From: Schistocerca nitens
Taxonomy: Eukaryota > Arthropoda > Insecta > Orthoptera > Acrididae
Direction: 5' to 3'
DNA: 64,000 nt
Assembly (NCBI RefSeq): GCF_023898315.1
Contig: NC_064622.1
Span: forward strand, 80,415,387-80,479,386
This document shows positions 1-10,329 of the stretch, one piece after another. The notes below the pieces were generated by a model, which was given only the letters and a program-made list of their open reading frames with translations, was not told the DNA's origin and searched no databases. Made by a program: the position numbers and the translations under genes. Within the stretch, counting starts at the first letter, position 1, and the number at the start of each line of letters is the position of its first letter.

Positions 1-960
1 TTTCTGTGGCTAATCAGAAAGATACCAAAGGTGTTCATGGCTCTAGCCGTATATCATGGTCTGAAAATTCATGGCGGCGGATTTTCGTAGTACAGAGGCA
101 ACCAGTGTATGCCATGAATAACATGCCAAACTGCTTCCGCATCCGAGACTACATTATACAATCTCGCTGCCCTTCCTTGCTCGTTCGCATCCACCTTTCC
201 TGTTCCTGTATTTCAGTTTCGTTGCAGAAGAACTTCCCTCCATGTTTCAGATGATTACAAATCTGCTTTCCACATGTACGAACAAGTATTACAAGTAAAG
301 TTATAACATTCCAGTTTGTTTACACAACAACATTTTTAAAATTACATTTTTAAAATTACATCCATAGATTAATTACAGTGACATAACTAGCGAATAAAAC
401 ATTTATTTACAAAGATACCACATTAAGTAAAAAAAGACACTGAAGTTATATATGTCTAGACAATATCGATATTGGTGTTACAAATGCGCGCCGCGCTATA
501 TCCCTAGGTGATCGGGTGCAAAAATTGAAAGAGGCCTCTTGCAATAAGGTGTGAATGTTGAGACTGACCACGACACATCTACTGAGAACTCCCAATCGCT
601 TGAGGTAGTGTACGGACTCAGCGCAACCAAGAAGTATGTGTTTCACCGAAGTAGGTACCAAGTAATAATACACTGCAGCACAGTAATGATAAGAATCATA
701 TAACAGTATTACCTCTGAATTGCACAATTAGCTATTGGGTCAATAAATCAAATGTATCAGTAGTTCCAGAAGTCATGATATGGTATGAACGAGGTCCTGT
801 GTGCTTTTTCTGGATATTCGTGCCCCACATGGCCTTTTTTGTTTGTTTATGTATGTATTTTGAGCACTGATTTTTCTTTTGTTTTTTTTCGTAAATTTTA
901 TGCTGATCTTTAGCAAGGTAGTATCATCTGTCTTTGTCTTCTGTCGTTCATTTCATATAT
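1..960. other. Unassigned AT-rich sequence
   Basis: I see no gene or recognisable repeat here. The short open frames have no known motif and the composition is ordinary AT-rich insect intergenic DNA. A homopolymer-rich stretch lies at about 835-900. Confidence 0.5.
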
Positions 961-1340
961 CTTTTGTACTTTAACCTGTTGTGTTAACTGGTATCATTTC
1001 CTCCCTCTTCTTCTTTTTACTTTAGCCACCCCTTCTAAAGTAGTGTCTTCTCCTCTTCTAACCAATTACATTTTATTTATAAAATCTCCAAGTTGTTTGT
1101 CTTTTCCCATCATTCCTTCTGAATACCTTTTCGTCCTGCACCCCTTCTGTCCACAATATCTTTGCCATCATCCTACATACCACATCTGAAACGCCTCGAA
1201 TCTTTCTTTCATCTTCCTTCCTTACCATTGACGTTTCTGCTACATACTACACCACGTTCAAACATAGAAATGAACCAGTCTTTTTTTCATTTGCTCGTTC
1301 AATTTTCTACTCAGTAGCTTTTCTTCCAGTCGAATACTTG
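960..1340 (-). mobile_element. Decayed LINE reverse-transcriptase C-terminus (RTE-like)
   Basis: Read on the minus strand, this stretch gives broken pieces that match the C-terminal, post-catalytic part of RTE-type LINE proteins. They include a KLNEQMKKRLVHFYV-like piece, then RFEAFQMW, then a GKDKQLGDF-like piece. In intact relatives this part follows the YGSETW box. Several stops and frame changes are present, so the copy is old. There is no readable 3' tail or TSD. The assignment rests on order and spacing of weak motifs, and a related LINE clade is possible. Confidence 0.45.
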
Positions 1341-1345
1341 CTCAT

Positions 1346-1600
1346 TTGAGGGTTGTCTACTCAAAGAAATGCCTAGGTGTTACAAGTACGAACAATTTAA
1401 ATTGGAATCAACACACAGAAAATGTTGTGGGCAATGCGAATCAAAGACTGCGTTTCGTTGGCGGAGTACTTAAACGATGCAAAAATCCATTAAAGGAACG
1501 GCCTACACTGCACTTTTCCATCGTCTTCTGGAGAACTAATGCGCGGTGTGGGTTCCTTACAAGATCGTATAATACTACAACACAGTGCCTTTGAATTGCC
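1346..1600 (+). mobile_element. CR1-like LINE fragment, end of RT domain
   Basis: An 82-codon open stretch carries the thumb-side motif of CR1-like reverse transcriptases. LGVTSTNNLNWNQH, VVGNANQRLRF and KRCKNPLKE align directly with the better-kept copies at 10330-11810 and 36584-37945, where the same place reads LGVTI..LKWNDH and GRILRKCDSSTKE. The fragment is cut at both ends and has no flanking duplication that I can see. It has no function left; it is a 5'- and 3'-truncated remnant. Confidence 0.75.
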
Positions 1601-2960
1601 AATTAATTAATTAATTCTGTATGCACTTTGTTAATTTTGTCGATTTCAGCACCTAAAAAACCGGAATGTATTTACGAAAAACCATTGGAAAAATATATCG
1701 TGAAACTTTGTGGTAGGAACGCTGCCAAAGTCGTTGAAATTGGTATCGTATAAAATCCTAAGAAGGTGTTTCAGATATGGTAATAATATAGTTGGACGCA
1801 AATGCGCGCAGACAAAGAGACGGAAAGAACAGATTAGCTGAAAGTTATCGGTGGTGAAGTATGGACGCAGTGTAGACGTAACAGAGTGTGTATTGTCGAA
1901 ATGGTATTTTAAATATGGCAAGACGTCGTAAATAGTTGAGCGAGTTTATATCTGGTCAGAGCACAAAACACGCGAGAAACATAGGTAGCTGAAGGACTGG
2001 AAGAAGAGTTTAGTGTGCCCAAAGTTTTTAAAATTTGCCTATTGCGGAGGAAGAGCATGTTGCCACTACCATTGCAACCGAACGCATTACGTCGCACCAT
2101 CAGCAACTCGCCTAAAAAAAGATCGAGCCATTTAGCTGTTTAGTTAGCTATGTATAGGACTTGTCAGCAATGGGTGAGATGCAACATTTTGAATATTACA
2201 GTGTTTTGAGTTAAACTATAATGGACTTGAGTGGTACTGATTTCCACTCCACTAATCATCAATAGGATCCTATCTTTCCACCGATATTACCAAGTGAGTC
2301 CAAGTGAAAGACATAACATTATTTCATTTGAGAGAAATTTAATTGCACTTGTAAGTTAACTTAAATTCACTCAGTTCATAAAACCAGGTGCAGTAATAAT
2401 TAACTAAAGTTCATCGGGCGTTATTGTACTCATGCTGCAACCTAACACAAACTAAGTAATAACTGTGCAAACTAAAAGTAACCTCATATTACTGGAAAAG
2501 TAAAGTGAAGATTCAATTTTTACTATGTTTGCAAATATGTGATGTGTTTTGGTTTTCGTAAGAGCGATGTAGCAAAAATACTTGTAGTTATTTAATGAAA
2601 CTATTACGAGTTTTTCTCAAGTACTATTTAGTATAAAACAGTGATCAGTCACGGGTTTCTGCTTCACAATACCGGACAACAGACAGCACTACAGTCTGCG
2701 ATGTTATGCACTACATCTCGTATCACGTAACGCTAGTAGGTAGTAGGCATCGAGTTTTATTACTTACAAAGTATTCCAGTGATGCACAGCTAATTACCTT
2801 AAACGCATCTTGTCCTGAGTGGCTTTTTCGTTCAAGCTAGCGCGCGTGCATTTTTGCACAGTGTTAGCTAACACGGAGCATTAAACCATTACTATACGGA
2901 AGAGTAATGCTAATTTTCGTGGCTTAACAGCAAAATTATTTTCATTTGCAAACGACTCTC
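1601..2960. other. No supported gene
   Basis: Nothing firm is seen in this stretch. Around 1915-2100 the plus strand reads MARRRK, a stop, then LSEFISGQ, which faintly recalls the start of a Tc1-type transposase, but no later motif supports it. The rest is AT-rich and featureless. Confidence 0.4.
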
Positions 2961-2964
2961 ATTT

Positions 2965-3260
2965 TGTCTCTTAATACAAATACAATGTTAGATAATTCGT
3001 ACAAAGGAAGAACAGTGTTGGGCCAATGAACGAATCCCGCGAGACTCCCATTCTACTCGTAAGATCATCCCATGCAGGAGACGTATCGTCTCTGTGTAAC
3101 TCGAACACTCTAGGCCAAATTTTTGTGGGCTGCTTCTTAACAGGCACGTCCTCAACTACAACCTCCAGAAAATCGGATCTTGTGTAATAGATTATTAGGA
3201 TGACACAGTCTAATGTCTTCCATAACTCACAGCTTAATACGTGATGCTTGATCACATAAA
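2965..3260 (-). mobile_element. Possible CR1-like RT scrap
   Basis: On the minus strand a short frame contains GVSRDSFIGPTLFFLCTNYL. This lines up with the conserved CR1/Jockey reverse-transcriptase box GVPQGSVIGPLLF.IYINDL found at 37100 in this window. Only this one box is recognisable and the flanks are not. I treat it as a very old LINE remnant with modest confidence. Confidence 0.4.
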
Positions 3261-4060
3261 TATTATATCGTGTACCTAGTAAACGTATAAATAGTTGTCT
3301 CAGAATAGTCTTTAGATAACTTCAGCTCGTGGTTAATCATTAAATTACAACTTAATATTTTATAAGAAAACTACTATAAAATCACGATTCACGACGGAAG
3401 GCGAAAATAGTAAGAAATGTTACAAAATCCAGATTATACTAATTCTTTTAGATTACATCAGGAGGAAATTGTGAAGAAAGAGACAGAAGACAGAAAATAA
3501 GGCGTAAAAAATGAGGCTCAATATCAGTGATCAGAAAGGAAGTTAAGGAACTACGTAATTTCAAAATATTCCTCCTGGGGAAACTAATTTCTAAATATTC
3601 TATGTAGGAGACGTTGGATGTAGGGTAGGATTTGTAGCAGCCGTTTCACTAAGAAGGTCGGTACTAATTTTCATTCCCATACTTTTATCATCCGCAAAAG
3701 GACAAAATTTGCAGCTTCTGACATATATGAAAAGGAAAAGAGAATGACAAATATACCGCGTCTGATTGCTCCAAACTCGAAATGCACATTGCGGTGTGGC
3801 AGATTATAGATCTGACGCTGTGTGGTTTCCTTCCTGCAGAGAAAATAAAAACGCTGAGCGCGTTGTATCTGATACGCTACAATTCCTTAACCCTGGAATG
3901 AGAATACCATACTCCTCAAATTCAAACTCTTTACCCACGTCACAAAAGGATTTCCAATGTCAATAATTTATCATTCATTGATTCAGAAGTACTCTGCAAA
4001 CTAATGTAAAATGCATGGGCGAGGATAAGTCATTGCACCAGATATTAGGGAGAGCAGGAT
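3261..4060. other. No supported gene
   Basis: No gene, SINE or recognisable LINE motif was found. The open frames here are short and lack known domains. Confidence 0.4.
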
Positions 4061-4061
4061 G

Positions 4062-4282
4062 AAGAGGTTAGTGTTTAACGTCCCGTCGTCATGGAGACCA
4101 TTAGAGACGGAGCACAAGCTCTCATTAGGGAAGGATGGGAAAGAAAATGGGCCCCGTTTTTCCAAAGGACCCATCTAGGGATATCACGGAAAAACCTAAA
4201 TCTGGACGGCCTGATGCGTGTTTCAGCCGTCATCCTCATGAATGCGAGTCCAGTGTGCTAACAACTGAGCTACTTCGCTCGA
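4062..4282 (-). mobile_element. SINE family 2 (tRNA-derived), minus copy
   Basis: The reverse complement begins with a tRNA-like head, GAAGTAGCTCAGTTGTTAGC, that resembles a polymerase III A box. A body follows that reads through a GATTTAGG..TTTTCCGTGAT-like segment to a GGACGTTAAAC tail. It matches the copy at 13684-13934 along its whole length with scattered differences. Polymerase III transcription and LINE-borrowed mobilisation are the known habit of such elements. This copy is diverged, has a decayed B box and shows no clear TSD, so it is older than the 13684 copy. Confidence 0.8.
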
Positions 4283-4299
4283 TCAGTTATTAGGGCTTC

Positions 4300-5560
4300 C
4301 TGCCGCTACATTTAAGTATGGAGCGTGGGAAGAATGATTGCCGAAACGCCTCTGTGTATTATAATTCGTATAATCTTTTCTTTGACATTCCTGCGGCAGC
4401 GGTACGTAGGATGTTGTACTATATCCCATTCTTCATTGCTTAAATTAGGTGCTTTACACTCTGTAAGCAGGTTTTCACGAAATAGTTTGTGTCTATCTTC
4501 ATTCATATGTGAATCTGAGATGCTCTCTCGTGGATAAAACAAACCTTTGACTATTTTTGCTACTCTCCTTCGTACATGTTGAATATCGTCTGTCAGCGCT
4601 AGTAGCTACAGGTCCCAAACTCTTGAGTAATATTGTACTATGCAAAGCACGAGTGGTTTCTAAGCTACCTCATATGTAGACTATTGAATTTTGCTAATAC
4701 TCTACCACTGAACCAGAATTACCTACGATCTAGCCATATTCAAAACTATTAAACGCAGCCATTTGAATGGGGTGATTGATTCCAATTATGACTCACTGAC
4801 ATTCTGATCATAGAATACTAAGTTTAAAGTATCACATTTTACATTTCTGAACATAGTTGCCAACCTTTGTACCACTCTGAAATCTTATCAGTATCTTACG
4901 ATGATTAACTGACATTGTCAACTGTATTGGACGCAGCCTGCGTATCTAAATACGGTTGTTCTTAATGCAGAAACTTAATCGTCTTGATCGCATAAAAATG
5001 CAAAACTATTACTGGTTACAGTGAAATTAAATCGCCACTTTCCGATCATTTGTATCTAAATAATTTTTACGGGGCCAAATTAACTGAACACACAGAGACG
5101 ATATTCCATAATACCATCTCTCCTCATATGGTAAGAGAATAGCTGTGTAAACAATGCACAAATCATGTGAAGATGGCGATTTAATTTCGCTGAAACACTT
5201 AATCATTGTGTGTTACAATGCGATCTGGGCGAACAAACTTCTGTAATAAGAAGAACAGTCGTGTTTATCAAGATCTGACAATGTTTGTGCATCTTTTTCA
5301 GACTGTACTTCAGTGTACAGTAAGTAACCGAGGCATCCGCGAAAAGTCTGAGGCTACAGTTAATATATTCTGAAAGGTCATTAATGTACAGAAAGAACAC
5401 CAAAGGTCCTCCATACCGAGAAATCCTCTCGATAACCCTCGATAACAAGACAAGACGTACTGAGTCAAATGCTTTTCGAAAGTGAAGAAATACTGCCTAT
5501 ACCTGACTGCCTTGACGTATGGCTTTCAAGGTGTCATGATATGTATGTTCTAAGCAAAAT
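4300..5560 (-). mobile_element. Old CR1-like LINE, RT part
   Basis: Pieces of one reverse transcriptase run right to left on the minus strand. Near 5500 is AVFLHFRKAFDSV, the box with the first catalytic Asp region. Near 5400-5200 is GGPLVFFLYINDL..INCSLRLFADAS, the region of the FADD catalytic box, in which the second Asp is replaced. Near 4640-4560 is YYSRVWDL and DIQHVRRRVAKIVKG, matching the EYCSSVWDP..IQRKAARFV region of the 37 kb copy. The frame changes several times and the centre (about 4650-5190) is poorly recognisable. It is a dead, 5'-truncated remnant in the same orientation throughout. Confidence 0.6.
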
Positions 5561-5830
5561 TTTGAGGGACAGGAAAGATCCAGCGTGTTTCGATAGCAGT
5601 GTGACAGAGCTGCCACGAAATCAGAGAGAACTTCACTGCAGTTTTTATAGCTAGCCGAAGTCTCTCATACTAAAAGTGAACGAAACCAATGTTAGAGTAA
5701 GGAATCGACAGATAGGGACCATAATAATGTAGAAGCGGAGGATGAAATACAGATGACGAAATATTAAACACCTTTTGGAACACAGTCTGAAAATTATCCA
5801 CCACTTAGTAATAAAGAGCACGTGTAAGTA

Positions 5831-6345
5831 CGAGGTGTGATCAAAAGGTAACGGAAGTTTTTATTTTTCTTAAATAATATTTATTTATTCATCAACATGA
5901 ACTTTGTCCCCGTCAAAGTAATCCCACTCAAATATAACGCACTTGAGCCAGTGCTTTTTCCAATCTTGGAATCACTGCTGGAAATCACTTTTGTTCATGG
6001 TATTCAGCTCCTTCAACGATCCTGCTTTTATATCATCAGTGTTGACAAAATTACGTTCTTTCATGGTTCTCTGCAGCCTCGGAAGAAGAAAGAAGTCGCA
6101 GGAGGCCATGTCCAGCGAATACGGAGGGTGAGGCAACATAACGGATTTGTTCCTTGCCAAAAAATCACGAACAAGTGTTGAGGTGTGAGAGGAAGCATTA
6201 TGATGATGCAAATTCCACGAGCGATTTTGCCACAATTCTGGTCGGGTTCTTCCGATTGTTTCACGCAAATTGCTCATAACTTCCTTGTAGGGTTATTGAC
6301 CGTATGACCATAACGCAGGTACTCATGAAGCACTATCCCATTGTA
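5831..6345 (-). mobile_element. Mariner (Mos-like) transposon remnant
   Basis: The right end of a mariner element is preserved. A TA at 5829-5830 is followed by the family-typical terminal repeat CGAGGTGTGATCAAAAGG. Reading minus from 6345, the transposase C-terminal half is clear: VLHEYLRYGHTVN, then RPELWQNRSWNLHHHNASSH, then LPHPPYSLDMASCDFFLLPR. In active mariners the middle box reads HHDNA, so the second catalytic Asp is replaced by His here. The final PDLAPCDFF box reads LDMASCDFF. The N-terminal half is missing, so the copy cannot transpose itself. Confidence 0.85.
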
Positions 6346-7075
6346 ACGGAAGTAATAGAACCCAGTATGTCGTCTTCGACGGCGAGCGTTCATCAGAGAC
6401 AGGGGTCACATCAGGAGTGCCCCATGGCAGTTAGACACGACCGTTGCTATTTTCTATATACGGAAATGACCTGGTAGAAGTGGTGGGCAGCAGCGTGCGG
6501 TTGTTCACTGATGTTGCCGCGGTGTACAGGAAGATGTCGAAGATAAGTGACTGTAGCTTGATACAAGATGACATAGACAAAATTTGTTGCTGATGGGAGG
6601 AACGGCAGACGTCTCTTAATGTAGAAAAACGTAGTTAAAGCGGATGAGTAGGAAAAACAAACCGCAATATTCGGATACAGCTTTATTAGTGTCCTGCTTG
6701 GCACAGTCACGTCGTTTAAATATCTGTGCATAACGCTGCGAAGCGATATGAAATGGATCGAGCATGTGGATATTGCGGTCGGTAAGGAGAATGGTTGATT
6801 TCGGTTTATTGGAAAAGTGTGGTTTATCTGAAAGCAGACCGCAAACAGGACGCTAGTGCCATCTGTTCTTGAGTCTTTCGGTTGCGCACCAAGACGAAGC
6901 AATTCAGAGCCGGGCTGCTAGGTTTGTTACAGGTAAGTTCCAACAGCAAGCAAGTGTCACGGATATGCTTCGAGATCTCAAGAGGGAATCCCTGGAGGGA
7001 TAAAGAGATTCGTTTCGAAGAACACTACTGAGAAAGTTTAGAGGACGGATTTGAAGCTGACTGCAGAACCATCCT
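6346..7075 (+). mobile_element. Decayed CR1-like LINE, RT to C-terminus
   Basis: Plus-strand pieces give GVTSGVPHGS, then RPLLFSIYGNDLVEVVGSS, then VRLFTDVAAVYRKMSKISD, which is a degraded FADD box (FTDV). Near 6960-7010 comes the SVTDMLRDLKRESL-like segment. The order equals that of the 36584-37945 protein, so this is the same broad clade. Both active-site Asp positions are altered or shifted and several stops are present. It abuts the mariner remnant on its left and another CR1-like LINE on its right. Confidence 0.65.
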
Positions 7076-7608
7076 CTCTGGTTTCGGGTGGCTAGCGGAA
7101 ATGGTTGTGTAGGCTGCAGATTCCTTGACTTGCGTCATCGGGCGGTGGGTTTCCGTGTTCCGCTTAATAGGTCAGCAGTCCACTACACGCAGGAAGCGGC
7201 TACACGGGTAACAGGGGCTGTGTGGAAAGGACTGGGCGGTTTTTTAGGTTAGAGGGTCCCAGGGAACGACAGAAAAGGAGTCAGTCTAAAAGGGGACAGG
7301 TAAAACACAGTACGTTAGTTGTAGAAACGATCGGTATTTGTAGTTGTAAATTGGCGTAGCTGTGTTGGGAAAGAACTAGAGCTCCAAGCCCTAACCAAAA
7401 GCACTGAAGCTCAAACAGTTATAGGTGCAGAAAGCTGGCTGAAGCCGGAAATAAGTTCAACCGAAATTTTTCAAATGATCTAACCGTGTTCAGAAAGGAT
7501 AGATTAAATACAGTTGGTGGTGGAGTATTTATTGCTGTCACATGTAGTTTGCCTTGTTGTGAAATTGAAATAGATAGTTCCTGCGAAATGGTATGGGTAC
7601 AGGTTATA

Positions 7609-9030
7609 CACTCCTGGAAATGGAAAAAAGAACACATTGACACCGGTGTGTCAGACCCACCATATTTGCTCCGGACACTGCGAGAGGGCTGTACAAGCAA
7701 TGATCACACGCACGGCACAGCGGACACACCAGGAACCGCGGTGTTGGCCGTCGAATGGCGCTAGCTGCGCAGCATTTGTGCACCGCCGCCGTCAGTGTCA
7801 GCCAGTTTGCCGTGGCATACGGAGCTCCATCGCAGTCTTTAACACTGGTAGCATGCCGCGACAGCGTGGACGTGAACCGTATGTGCAGTTGACGGACTTT
7901 GGGCGAGGGCGTATAGTGGGCATGCGGGAGGCCGGGTGGACGTACCGCCGAATTGCTCAACACGTGGGGCGTGAGGTCTCCACAGTACATCGATGTTGTC
8001 GCCAGTGGTCGGCGGAAGGTGCACGTGCCCGTCGACCTGGGACCGGACCGCAGCGACGCACGGATGCACGCCAAGACCGTAGGATCCTACGCAGTGCCGT
8101 AGGGGACCGCACCGCCACTTCCCAGCAAATTAGGGACACTGTTGCTCCTGGGGTATCGGCGAGGACCATTCGCAACCGTCTCCATGAAGCTGGGCTACGG
8201 TCCCGCACACCGTTAGGCCGTCTTCCGCTCACGCCCCAACATCGTGCAGCCCGCCTCCAGTGGTGTCGCGACAGGCGTGAATGGAGGGACGAATGGAGAC
8301 GTGTCGTCTACAGCGATGAGAGTCGCTTCTGCCTTGGTGCCAATGATGGTCGTATGCGTGTTTGGCGCCGTGCAGGTGAGCGCCACAATCAGGACTGCAT
8401 ACGACCGAGGCACACAGGGCCAACACCCGGCATCATGGTGTGGGGAGCGATCTCCTACACTGGCCGTACACCACTGGTGATCGTCGAGGGGACACTGAAT
8501 AGTGCACGGTACATCCAAACCGTCATCGAACCCATCGTTCTACCATTCCTAGACCGGCAAGGGAACTTGCTGTTCCAACAGGACAATGCACGTCCGCATG
8601 TATCCCGTGCCACCCAACGTGCTCTAGAAGGTGTAAGTCAACTACCTTGGCCAGCAAGATGTCCGTATCTGTCCCTCATTGAGCATGTTTGGGACTCGAT
8701 GAAGCGTCGTCTCACGCTGTCTGCACGTCCAGCACGAACGCTGGTCCAACTGAGGCGCCAGGTGGAAATGGCATGGCAAGCCGTTCCACAGGACTACATC
8801 CAGCATCTCTACGATCATGTCCATGGGAGAATAGCAGCCTGCATTGCTGCGAAAGGTGGATATACACTGTACTAGTGCCGACATTGTGCATGCTCTGTTG
8901 CCTGTGTCTATGTGCCTGTGGTTCTGTCAGTGTGATCATGTGATGTATCTGACCCCAGGAATGTGTCAATAAAGTTTCCCCTTCCTGGGACAATGAATTC
9001 ACGGTGTTCTTATTTCAATTTCCAGGAGTG
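7609..9030 (+). mobile_element. Tc1/mariner element, full length (copy A)
   Basis: The element is 1422 bp, flanked by TA at 7607-7608 and 9031-9032. The ends are inverted repeats of about 27 bp: CACTCCTGGAAATGGAAAAA at the left and its complement with two differences at the right. It encodes one transposase with no interruption. Near-identical copies lie at 23503-24918 and 51479-52429, so the family moved recently. It landed in the endonuclease part of a CR1-like LINE. TA duplication and short terminal repeats are diagnostic of the superfamily. A polyadenylation-like AATAAAG lies near 8968, between the stop codon and the right end. Confidence 0.95.
7853..8875 (+). CDS. Tc1-type transposase, intact 340 aa
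   Basis: The enzyme cuts the element out and joins it to a TA target by DDE chemistry in the nucleus. I chose the ATG at 7853 because MPRQRGREPYVQLTDFGRG is the usual start of the helix-turn-helix DNA-binding half, although the frame is open upstream to 7637. Residues about 10-115 form the paired-like helix-turn-helix region (WTYRRIAQHVGREVSTVHR; RTIRNRLHEAGL). The catalytic residues are Asp in VVYSDESRF, Asp in LFQQDNARPH and Glu in LIEHVWD. I count 32 residues between the last two; the usual Tc1 number is 34. Compared with the other copies this one has Cys-Pro-Tyr-Leu-Ser-Leu where they read SPDLSP just before the Glu, and SMKRR for WMKRR. It may therefore be weakened even though it is open. 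Confidence 0.9.
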   Translation: MPRQRGREPYVQLTDFGRGRIVGMREAGWTYRRIAQHVGREVSTVHRCCRQWSAEGARARRPGTGPQRRTDARQDRRILRSAVGDRTATSQQIRDTVAPGVSARTIRNRLHEAGLRSRTPLGRLPLTPQHRAARLQWCRDRREWRDEWRRVVYSDESRFCLGANDGRMRVWRRAGERHNQDCIRPRHTGPTPGIMVWGAISYTGRTPLVIVEGTLNSARYIQTVIEPIVLPFLDRQGNLLFQQDNARPHVSRATQRALEGVSQLPWPARCPYLSLIEHVWDSMKRRLTLSARPARTLVQLRRQVEMAWQAVPQDYIQHLYDHVHGRIAACIAAKGGYTLY

Positions 9031-9248
9031 TACTTGAAAATCGGACCAACTGTGAATTGGATCGTTTTACCGACCCCTGGCTAAGAGGATATAGTTGCTG
9101 AACAGTTCAAAGAAAACCTGAGTCTCATTTCAAATAGGTATCCTTCTCATACCTTTATAGTCGGTGGTGACTTCAATCTATCCTCGATATACTGGAAAAA
9201 TTATACGTTTAAAGCCGGCGGCAGGCATACAATGTCATCCGAAATCAT

Positions 9249-9802
9249 GTTGTTGTTGTTGTTGTTGTGGTCTACTACTATCCTGTGCAAGCTTCTTCGT
9301 CTCCCAGTACCTACTGCAACCTACATCCTTCTGAATCTGCTTAGTGTATTCAGCTCTTGGTCTCCCTCTACGATTTTTACCTTCCACGCTGCCCTCCAAT
9401 ACTATATTGGTGATCCCTCGATGTCTCAGAACATTTCCTACCAACCGATCCCTTCTTCTAGTCAAGTTGTGCCACAAGCTCCTCTTCTCCCCAATTCTAT
9501 TCAATACCTCCTCATTAATTATGTGATCTACCCATCTAATCTTCAGCATTCTTCTGTAGGACCACATTTTGAAAGCTTCTATTCTCTTCTTTTCTAAAAT
9601 ATTTATCGTCCACATTTCACTTCCATACATGGCTACACTCTATACAAATACTTTCAGAAACGACTTCCTGACCCTTAAATCTATACTCGATGTTAACAAT
9701 TTTCTCTTCTTCAGAAACGCTTTCCTTGCCATTGCCAGTCTCCATTTTAAATCCTCTCTACTTCGACCATCATCAGTTATTTTGCTCCCCAAATAGCAAA
9801 AC
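9249..9802 (-). mobile_element. RTE-clade LINE, 5'-truncated 3' end
   Basis: This is a minus-strand insertion with an 11-bp TSD, TCCGAAATCAT, at 9238-9248 and 9803-9813. The element's 3' end is at the left, marked by a (TTG)n run that is the complement of the family's (CAA)n tail. The coding piece reads MYGSEMWTINILEKKRIEAF, then SYRRMLKIRWVDH, then NRRGRPRAEYTKQIQ, which matches the C-terminus of the RTE at 59220. Only about the last 180 codons remain and they carry changes. It interrupts the CR1-like LINE between its endonuclease and RT parts. Confidence 0.92.
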
Positions 9803-10329
9803 TCCGAAATCATACTGAATTGATTCTCATAAAATTATTTTGAACAATTAGTTCATGAGCCCACTCGAAGAGTAAATGATTGCGAAAGCATACTTGACCT
9901 CTTAGTAACAAATAATCCTTCACAAATAATGAGTATCGTGACGAATACAGGGTTTAGCGACCACAAGGCAGTTGCTGCCAGGCAGAATGCCGTAACATCT
10001 ACAACCATCAAATAGAAACACCAAGTATATCTATTTAAACAAGCGATAAAAATGCTCTTAACGCTCTACACTCCTTCCGATCTGATCATGTAAGCGTAGA
10101 AAAGTTGTGAAATGATTTCAAAGAGACAGTATCGACAACAATAGAGTGATATATACCACATAAATTAATAAGTGATGGTACGTATCCCCTATGGTACACA
10201 AAACGGGTCAGATCGCTGTTGCAGAAGCAACAAAAAAAGCATGTAAATTTAAAAGAACGTAAAATCCCTAAGACTGGCAAAGTTTTGCAGAAGTCCAATA
10301 TATAGAGCGTATTTCAATGCGAGATGCTT

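Noticed and set aside
1909-2106. Possible Tc1 transposase start (MARRRK..LSEFISGQ)
   Set aside because: Only one weak word fits and no later helix-turn-helix or catalytic box follows.
7604-8518. Long minus-strand frames (up to 156 codons, and 184 codons at 23852-24406) opposite the Tc1 transposase
   Set aside because: They are shadows of the GC-rich transposase gene; they are rich in Arg, Thr and Pro, have no known motif and recur wherever the Tc1 copies occur.
9249-9270. Stand-alone (TTG)n microsatellite
   Set aside because: It is the reverse complement of the (CAA)n tail of the RTE fragment that starts there.
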